Assembly (NCBI GenBank): GCA_963989245.1
Contig: OZ022351.1
Location: 14,319,843 to 14,383,842 of the forward strand
DNA: 64,000 bases
Direction of reading: 5' to 3'
Source of the DNA: Nansenia antarctica
Taxonomy: Eukaryota > Chordata > Actinopteri > Argentiniformes > Microstomatidae
The translations under genes were made by a program, and so were the position numbers. Positions 63,101 through 64,000 of the stretch are shown here, piece by piece (positions within the stretch are counted from its first letter, which is position 1; each line of letters opens with the position of its first letter). Under the pieces are notes generated by a model. That model did no database searches. It saw nothing but the letters and a program-made list of their open reading frames with translations, and was not told where the DNA came from.

Positions 63101-63961
63101 AGTATCACATGGCTCGATCACAAGATAGCAGATCTCTCCATGCACCTGCCTCCAAGGAGGAGTTCGACAGCCATTGGTGAATTCATAATCTATTAAAAGG
63201 GAGAGAAAAAAAAGCTTCAAAACCAGACACCAGACAGGCAGGTACATTTTGTACAGTTAATCAATATGATTTCAGCCTACAATAGTTGCTCAATATGAAA
63301 TCAGATCACATCATAATTTCCTCTTAGGTAGGAAGAGGGAAAATAAAGTGTAATGGGTTAAAAGAATCAGAATCACAGGAGAAGAACTCATGCATGGTAG
63401 GTGCCAGAGAGGGTGACAGATCACCCCTCACAGTACAGGTCTGAAGACAGCCCAGGTTGGAGCTGTGATTTCAATCCATTATAACATGACACCACCATAT
63501 TTTAACATGCCTGGTATTTCAGGTTGAGACTATTTGCATAGAAGGTTTACATTTTCCTTAGCGCAAGGGGACCTATTTTTCAAAGGCATTGGCATTTAGA
63601 AGCATTTATCACTTGGTGTGTCACTTGTGTGCACTTCCCCGAATGGTTAATTGTCATGGCATTGCAAAGCTGCCGCACTGAGGCAAGTGAATGAATTGAT
63701 TAATGTCTCAGTAAACTGAAATCTGACATATATAATGACTTCCATGTTTTGGGGGCAGGACACAGACAGATTTTATATTTTTGGAATATCCAGTATTACC
63801 AGTAATAGTAATCGCTTTTCTTTAAACCCAGTGAAATGTGAAGATAATTCAAACCTGATGTGTATTGAACAGACTTCAACACCCTTTTCTCCCCTTTACT
63901 GCAGAAGCATTTCAACAGCTCGACATCATTCTTCACTGCAACAGGGCTAAGCCGAACCTCC
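18264..63961 (-). CDS. odad2: odad2 (armc4), outer dynein arm docking complex subunit 2 (5' end outside window)
   Basis: ODAD2 is an armadillo-repeat protein of the axonemal docking complex (with ODAD1, ODAD3, ODAD4) that anchors outer dynein arms on ciliary doublet microtubules; human loss causes primary ciliary dyskinesia type 23 (family knowledge). Sixteen exons with GT-AG introns and consistent phases total 2614 bp, about 870 residues plus stop, against 1044 in human; roughly the first 200 residues lie beyond position 64000. Order: pre-ARM domain ([21 protein letters not shown]), a charged linker ([22 protein letters not shown]), then [14 protein letters not shown] and a continuous armadillo array from [20 protein letters not shown] to the C-terminus [20 protein letters not shown]. 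All exons look intact; nothing suggests a pseudogene. Confidence 0.97.
20013..20100 (-). repeat. L2-like LINE/SINE 3' tail
   Basis: On the minus strand GTCGTTGTTTGGTACC, then AGCAATGACAATAAAGTCC, runs into (ATTC)n. This is the terminal hairpin/tail type shared by fish L2-like LINEs and their SINEs. No body is present, so it is a strongly 5'-truncated copy. Confidence 0.7.
23635..23806. repeat. (CA)n microsatellite, interrupted
   Basis: CA run with GC and AT interruptions in the last odad2 intron. Confidence 0.97.
24988..25209 (-). CDS. odad2: odad2 armadillo exon
   Basis: 222 bp, 74 codons, phase 0. [71 protein letters not shown]. Acceptor tctgcag, donor AAG|GTATGC. Confidence 0.97.
25422..25610 (-). 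CDS. odad2: odad2 armadillo exon
   Basis: 189 bp, 63 codons, phase 0. [63 protein letters not shown]. Acceptor gactttag, donor ACA|GTAAGA. Confidence 0.97.
26665..28100 (-). mobile_element. Tc1-like transposon, t[20 protein letters not shown]
   Basis: Starts at a TA followed by CAGTGGGATGCAAACATG. Sub-terminal inverted similarity joins 26790-26875 and about 27975-28065 (GTGCAAAAG and CTTTTGCAC cores). Between them the minus strand encodes a broken Tc1 transposase: a helix-turn-helix part near 27660-27790, [17 protein letters not shown] sequence near 27560-27640, and the best part at 27298-27002 ([49 protein letters not shown]). Frame breaks make it inactive. The right terminus is eroded; that coordinate is approximate. 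Confidence 0.8.
27002..27298 (-). pseudogene. Tc1-like transposase fragment (DDE domain)
   Basis: Open segment of about 98 residues with the GGSIMLWGC block and the Tc1 QQDND..KHTS and WPSQSPDL blocks of the catalytic core. The rest of the protein is recognisable upstream (27300-27790) but interrupted by stops and frameshifts, so no full transposase can be made. Confidence 0.85.
28828..28981. repeat. CT-rich microsatellite
   Basis: Interrupted (CT)n with TGTCTC and CCCTCCCT variants. Intronic in odad2, far from splice sites. Confidence 0.95.
30554..30668 (-). CDS. odad2: odad2 armadillo exon
   Basis: 115 bp, one base plus 38 codons. [38 protein letters not shown]. The acceptor ccttacag follows a near-pure (CT)n run of about 80 bp on the sense strand. 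Donor AAG|GTGCAG. Confidence 0.97.
30669..33182 (-). other. odad2 intron
   Basis: Opens with the (GA)n tract 30674-30751 (sense (CT)n at the acceptor). The remaining 2.4 kb is unique-looking DNA with no gene seen. Confidence 0.75.
30674..30751. repeat. (GA)n microsatellite at odad2 acceptor
   Basis: Nearly pure GA of about 39 units; on the odad2 sense strand it forms the polypyrimidine tract for the exon at 30668-30554. Confidence 0.97.
33183..33425 (-). CDS. odad2: odad2 armadillo exon
   Basis: 243 bp, one base plus 80 codons plus two. [77 protein letters not shown]. Acceptor tttctccag, donor GGC|GTAAGC. Confidence 0.97.
33426..38013 (-). other. odad2 intron with long inverted repeat
   Basis: Carries the inverted-repeat element 33968-34934. 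A stretch near 35270-36180 is non-repetitive and AT-rich with homeobox-like TAAT/ATTA words; conservation cannot be judged here. No gene seen. Confidence 0.7.
33968..34934. mobile_element. foldback/MITE-like element with 193-bp inverted arms
   Basis: 33968-34160 and 34742-34934 are inverted copies of equal length (about 193 bp) with scattered substitutions and small indels; for example AACACAATAATGTTTGAGGT on the left reappears inverted on the right. The spacer is about 580 bp without coding capacity. Similar short peptides are therefore predicted from both arms; they are not genes. Outer ends are imprecise (GTCACCAT is also shared farther out). Family unknown. Confidence 0.8.
38014..38168 (-). 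CDS. odad2: odad2 armadillo exon
   Basis: 155 bp, phase 0 to 2. [51 protein letters not shown]. Donor GA|GTACGC; the split Glu codon is completed in the next exon. Confidence 0.95.
38308..38418 (-). CDS. odad2: odad2 armadillo exon
   Basis: 111 bp, 37 codons, phase 0. [37 protein letters not shown]. Acceptor catttacag, donor AAG|GTAACC. Confidence 0.95.
38419..38881 (-). other. short odad2 intron
   Basis: 463 bp, AT-rich, no repeat family or gene recognised. Confidence 0.8.
38882..39115 (-). CDS. odad2: odad2 armadillo exon
   Basis: 234 bp, 78 codons, phase 0. [71 protein letters not shown]. The acceptor gcgcag is directly preceded by an interrupted (TG)n repeat on the sense strand. Confidence 0.97.
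39121..39240. repeat. (CA)n microsatellite at odad2 acceptor
   Basis: Interrupted CA run touching the acceptor of the 39115-38882 exon; sense-strand (TG)n. Confidence 0.97.
39723..40036. repeat. GTTAGGACCAGG minisatellite
   Basis: About 20 head-to-tail units of two lengths: GTTAGGACCAGGAG (14 bp) and the same with an inserted TAGG (18 bp). One unit has CAGG and one TG in place of AG. It follows a (GT)n run directly. Confidence 0.95.
41238..41537. repeat. nine-unit GC-rich minisatellite
   Basis: Nine units starting CTGTACTGTGCATTGCTGTG, of 31 or 36 bp (the longer has one extra CTGTG). The order of short and long units is irregular. The array ends in two TAACCC hexamers (about 41538-41551) and lies about 60-70 bp from an odad2 splice donor. 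Confidence 0.95.
41609..41818 (-). CDS. odad2: odad2 armadillo exon
   Basis: 210 bp, 70 codons, phase 0. [67 protein letters not shown]. Donor CTG|GTGAGT lies about 70 bp from a nine-unit minisatellite. Confidence 0.97.
41819..42244 (-). other. short odad2 intron with 35-bp tandem duplication
   Basis: Within it, 42076-42110 is repeated at 42111-42145 with one visible substitution (CCCTGTGTCTTTAAAGGCAG...). Confidence 0.85.
42245..42391 (-). CDS. odad2: odad2 armadillo exon
   Basis: 147 bp, 49 codons, phase 0. [20 protein letters not shown], then [28 protein letters not shown]. Acceptor tatttcag, donor AAA|GTGAGT. Confidence 0.97.
42392..48481 (-). other. odad2 intron
   Basis: 6.1 kb of mostly AT-rich DNA. 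Contains a short (AT)n at 44223-44237, an interrupted (GT)n at 44939-45171 and (TA)n near 46606-46631. No gene or complete mobile element recognised. Confidence 0.7.
44939..45171. repeat. (GT)n microsatellite, interrupted
   Basis: About 230 bp of GT with regular GC interruptions in an odad2 intron. Confidence 0.97.
48482..48635 (-). CDS. odad2: odad2 exon, acidic linker into armadillo region
   Basis: 154 bp: one base (completing Thr), 51 codons ([20 protein letters not shown] ... [14 protein letters not shown]). The acceptor is tgcccag|T; another AG four bases downstream (taag|A) would break frame with the preceding exon. Donor AAG|GTACAG. Human has the equivalent [12 protein letters not shown] and [14 protein letters not shown]. 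Confidence 0.93.
48636..49607 (-). other. odad2 intron
   Basis: 972 bp with a poly-C run at about 48769-48786, a likely sequencing or assembly weak point. No gene. Confidence 0.8.
49608..49745 (-). CDS. odad2: odad2 exon, basic linker
   Basis: 138 bp: one base completing Glu, 45 codons ([20 protein letters not shown] ... GRQSSQK), two bases. Acceptor catag|G is chosen because it keeps frame with both neighbours; a second AG five bases downstream would not. Donor AAAC|GTAAGT. Confidence 0.82.
49746..50342 (-). other. odad2 intron
   Basis: 597 bp, no repeat or gene recognised. Confidence 0.8.
50343..50563 (-). CDS. odad2: odad2 exon, charged linker
   Basis: 221 bp, phase 0 to 2. Encodes [18 protein letters not shown] through [19 protein letters not shown]. 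Low-complexity, Lys/Gln/Glu-rich; the LEPSLKWK segment matches human WEPSLNWK. Acceptor cctcaacag, donor ATGA|GTATGT. Confidence 0.9.
53469..54465 (-). mobile_element. decayed Tc1/mariner-like transposon
   Basis: Inverted ends: CAGTGCCATGCATAAGCAAT on the left, and on the right a sequence whose complement reads CAGTGCCCTGTATAAGTAAT. A TA precedes the left end. A second inner inverted match (ACTCCAAAAGT with ACTTTTGGAGT) supports the pairing. The minus strand keeps a short transposase-like piece near 54071-53886 ([17 protein letters not shown]). About 1 kb, heavily mutated, inactive. Confidence 0.75.
55061..55216. mobile_element. small MITE with long terminal inverted repeats
   Basis: Left end CAGGGGAGGCTGGTGGAGGT; the complement of the right end is CAGTGGAGGTTGATGGGGGT. 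The interior is itself a near palindrome (GGAATGGAATGAGGAATG and CATTCCATTCCATG). Flanks GCCCATGC and GCCCACAC match 6 of 8, suggesting an old 8-bp duplication. From memory the family resembles a MITE abundant in salmonid and pike genomes. Confidence 0.7.
55347..58130 (+). mobile_element. 5'-truncated R2-group (Hero-like) LINE copy
   Basis: Starts inside the reading frame of the full copy (matching 59200 onward) and runs to the same 3' end. A TAG stop sits directly at the left junction. The frame then stays open to 57913 (849 residues counted from a GTG at 55364) with reverse transcriptase and endonuclease regions intact, but there is no start codon or leader, so it is a dead-on-arrival style copy. 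I noticed a single synonymous difference from the downstream copy (57820 C versus 61673 T). Confidence 0.9.
55364..57913 (+). pseudogene. truncated reverse transcriptase/endonuclease frame
   Basis: Equals residues 312-1160 of the downstream full-length protein. It lacks the N-terminal zinc finger, the PIP-like motif and the linker before the RT domain. It retains the RT catalytic motifs and the C-terminal nuclease. Because the frame begins at a non-ATG codon after a stop, expression is unlikely. The opposite-strand and shifted frames here are shadows. Confidence 0.85.
58238..58266 (+). promoter_or_regulatory. stable hairpin in the LINE leader
   Basis: GCCGCCATGGG (58238-58248) pairs with CCCGTGGCGGC (58256-58266): 11 pairs including one G-T wobble, around a 7-base loop CTAGCTA. 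It lies about 107 nt into the element. Some R2-group leaders fold as HDV-like ribozymes; whether this stem belongs to one was not tested. Confidence 0.6.
58284..61766 (+). CDS. R2-group LINE protein: zinc finger, reverse transcriptase, restriction-like endonuclease
   Basis: 1160 residues if counted from GTG at 58284. The frame is open from 58227, and the first ATG is at 58425 (Met48), so the true start is uncertain. It would nick chromosomal DNA and reverse-transcribe its own RNA at the nick (family knowledge). Visible domains: CCHC-type finger at residues 66-88 (CVCG...[11 protein letters not shown]); PIP-box-like SRIDSYF at 96-102; a Trp-containing Myb-like stretch around 160-190; RT at about 370-660 with [10 protein letters not shown] (Asp503) and YMDD (603-606); zinc knuckle C938-C941-H949-C954; nuclease RPD at 1048-1050 and ELTVPWE from Glu1065, then YERKR. 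No frame damage is visible, so it may be recently active. It is antisense to odad2. Confidence 0.9.
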   Translation: MYGSHPNLATKNSKKKIPPEPARAGAEDGSSADNPVTNTGTEQTTRLMISIPEAPTATAGHTLQNCVCGWTKVTSTHGLKIHQGKKGCLKKGQQGSRIDSYFLRSRPSQSTEVQQQDTHHSLQDINTPVPEEEEQGTGEQPESNTSRPPAEKKIQGRRPLVKWPKSCNKTLWKEVNTDLCNILEGIRGTTMKKLERMGNLIYAYGVEQFGVVEGKRSTQSIPTKSRRQTEIDRLVKERRQLKKQWRKATEEEKEGINLLQEEIKSRLASLRRAENLLKRRRRKEQTRSRFYKDPFKFVKTLFTKEKSGSLSVAKAHLEEHLKKGCTDDRHQEEVTLPPDMPPVNPPEHELDISPPRWSEVDNTVRRARAASAPGPNGVPYRLYKNAPDVLRFLWKLMKVVWQKKAIPTSWRRAGGILIPKEKDSTEIGQFRQISLLNVEGKIFFSVVAHRLAGYLQRNNLIDTSIQKAGISGFSGCVEHASVIWHQIQVAKKEGTDLHVVFLDLANAFGSVPHNLLWTAFDYFRIPPALTTLVKAYFQDVQLCVTTAEYTTAWQHLEVGIMAGCTISPLAFTMAMEVIIRASRWVVGGQRIRPGLRLPPIRAYMDDLTTLTTTKACTVRLLRKLQENIELARMKIKPSKSRSISIVKGKLSDHRFHIGKEPIPTVSEKPVKSLGRWYDASLKDKEQVEQLRKEVASGLENIDRTLLPGKLKLWCMQYGLLPRLLWPLTLYEVPLSKVEKLERLVNSYARKWLGLPRCLSSIGLYGKGMLHLPISSLTEEYKCAKVRLEMMLLDSNDPFVAQAAPILATGRKWTPLAATEQAKAALRHRDIVGRVQEGRSGLGLGISTPAWSKANPSQRRKLVVQEVRREEEAGRRAQAVAQSKQGQWMAWEGVEKRKISWKDLWEMEAFRASFTIRAAYDVLPSPANLSQWYGEDPTCPLCQSPATLKHILVGCKTSLTQGRYTWRHDQVLRCLAAVLESQRTSVNALPPPSSRWQPAPFVREGEGQASLTTIRPDTGQLGRARDWKLLADLDKKLCFPAEIAATNLRPDLVLWSASLKLVYIIELTVPWEGAVEEAYERKRLRYTELAADAQQQGWTAKVRPVEVGCRGFVATSTSRLLREMGVRGKTHRQAIKDLSRAAEKGSQWLWMKRKDSTRAFK
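61984..62148 (-). repeat. tRNA-derived SINE abutting the LINE 3' end
   Basis: Minus-strand order: A-box-like TGGCTCAGGAGGTAGAG, B-box GGTTCGAACCCC, then core CCTTGAGCAAGGCGCTGAAC and CCTAATTGCTCC. It stops at CTAGAGCA, where the copy at 11215-11470 continues into its L2-type tail. The tail is therefore missing here, replaced by the LINE. Not a functional tRNA. Confidence 0.75.
62223..62339 (-). CDS. odad2: odad2 exon
   Basis: 117 bp, 39 codons, phase 0 at both ends: [39 protein letters not shown]. Acceptor ctttacag, donor CAG|GTAGGA. It precedes (5' of) the large LINE-bearing intron. Confidence 0.95.
62340..63052 (-). other. odad2 intron
   Basis: 713 bp, AT-rich, nothing recognised. Confidence 0.8.
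63053..63189 (-). CDS. odad2: odad2 exon
   Basis: 137 bp, phase 1 to 0. Encodes (D)[28 protein letters not shown] and STAGVFLNG. Acceptor ttttaatag, donor GGG|GTGAGA. Confidence 0.95.
63190..63854 (-). other. odad2 intron
   Basis: 665 bp, no repeat or gene recognised. The exon beyond 63961 continues outside the window. Confidence 0.8.
63855..63961 (-). CDS. odad2: odad2 exon (first in window)
   Basis: 107 bp: one base, 35 codons ([20 protein letters not shown] then [15 protein letters not shown]), one base. The acceptor is ggtacag; the donor TCAG|GTTTGA is weak. It aligns with remembered human LSPMTVKKDIELLKRF. Confidence 0.88.
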
Positions 63962-64000
63962 CTGTACCACAAAAAAAGAAGAAGAAGAAAACAACAGAAA

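Overview
The window is vertebrate DNA, almost certainly from a teleost fish. It has long introns with GT-AG splice sites, dense (CA)n, (GT)n and (GA)n microsatellites, Tc1- and hAT-like DNA transposons, tRNA-derived SINEs with an L2-like tail, and an R2-group LINE. One small MITE (55061-55216) resembles, from memory, a family abundant in salmonid and pike genomes, so a protacanthopterygian-type fish is possible but not proven.

Two protein-coding genes lie on the minus strand, in the order found in human 10p12. (1) mkx (Mohawk, a TALE homeobox repressor) occupies about 1702-8632. The start codon, the whole homeodomain and the following exon are present; the last exon(s) lie beyond position 1. 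(2) odad2 (formerly armc4, outer dynein arm docking complex) occupies 18264-63961. Sixteen consecutive exons are resolved with consistent phases and encode about 870 C-terminal residues, including the whole armadillo array and the stop codon. The first exons lie beyond position 64000. Between the genes, 8633-18263 holds the mkx upstream region, SINE fragments, a small terminal-inverted-repeat element and two unexplained open frames.

The odad2 introns hold most of the mobile DNA: a Tc1-like element nested in a hAT-like element (26467-28216), a 193-bp-armed inverted repeat (33968-34934), two minisatellites (39.7 kb and 41.2 kb), a decayed Tc1-like copy (53469-54465), a MITE (55061-55216), and a head-to-tail pair of R2-group (probably Hero-clade) retrotransposons (55347-61983) abutting a SINE. 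The downstream LINE copy has an intact 1160-codon frame. The upstream copy is 5'-truncated yet almost identical over about 2.78 kb.

The most interesting signals are the tandem LINE pair, the PIP-box-like motif and the start-codon-poor, structured leader of its protein, and three splice acceptors whose upstream tracts are microsatellites. I found no bacterial-type system, CRISPR array, rRNA gene or functional tRNA gene.
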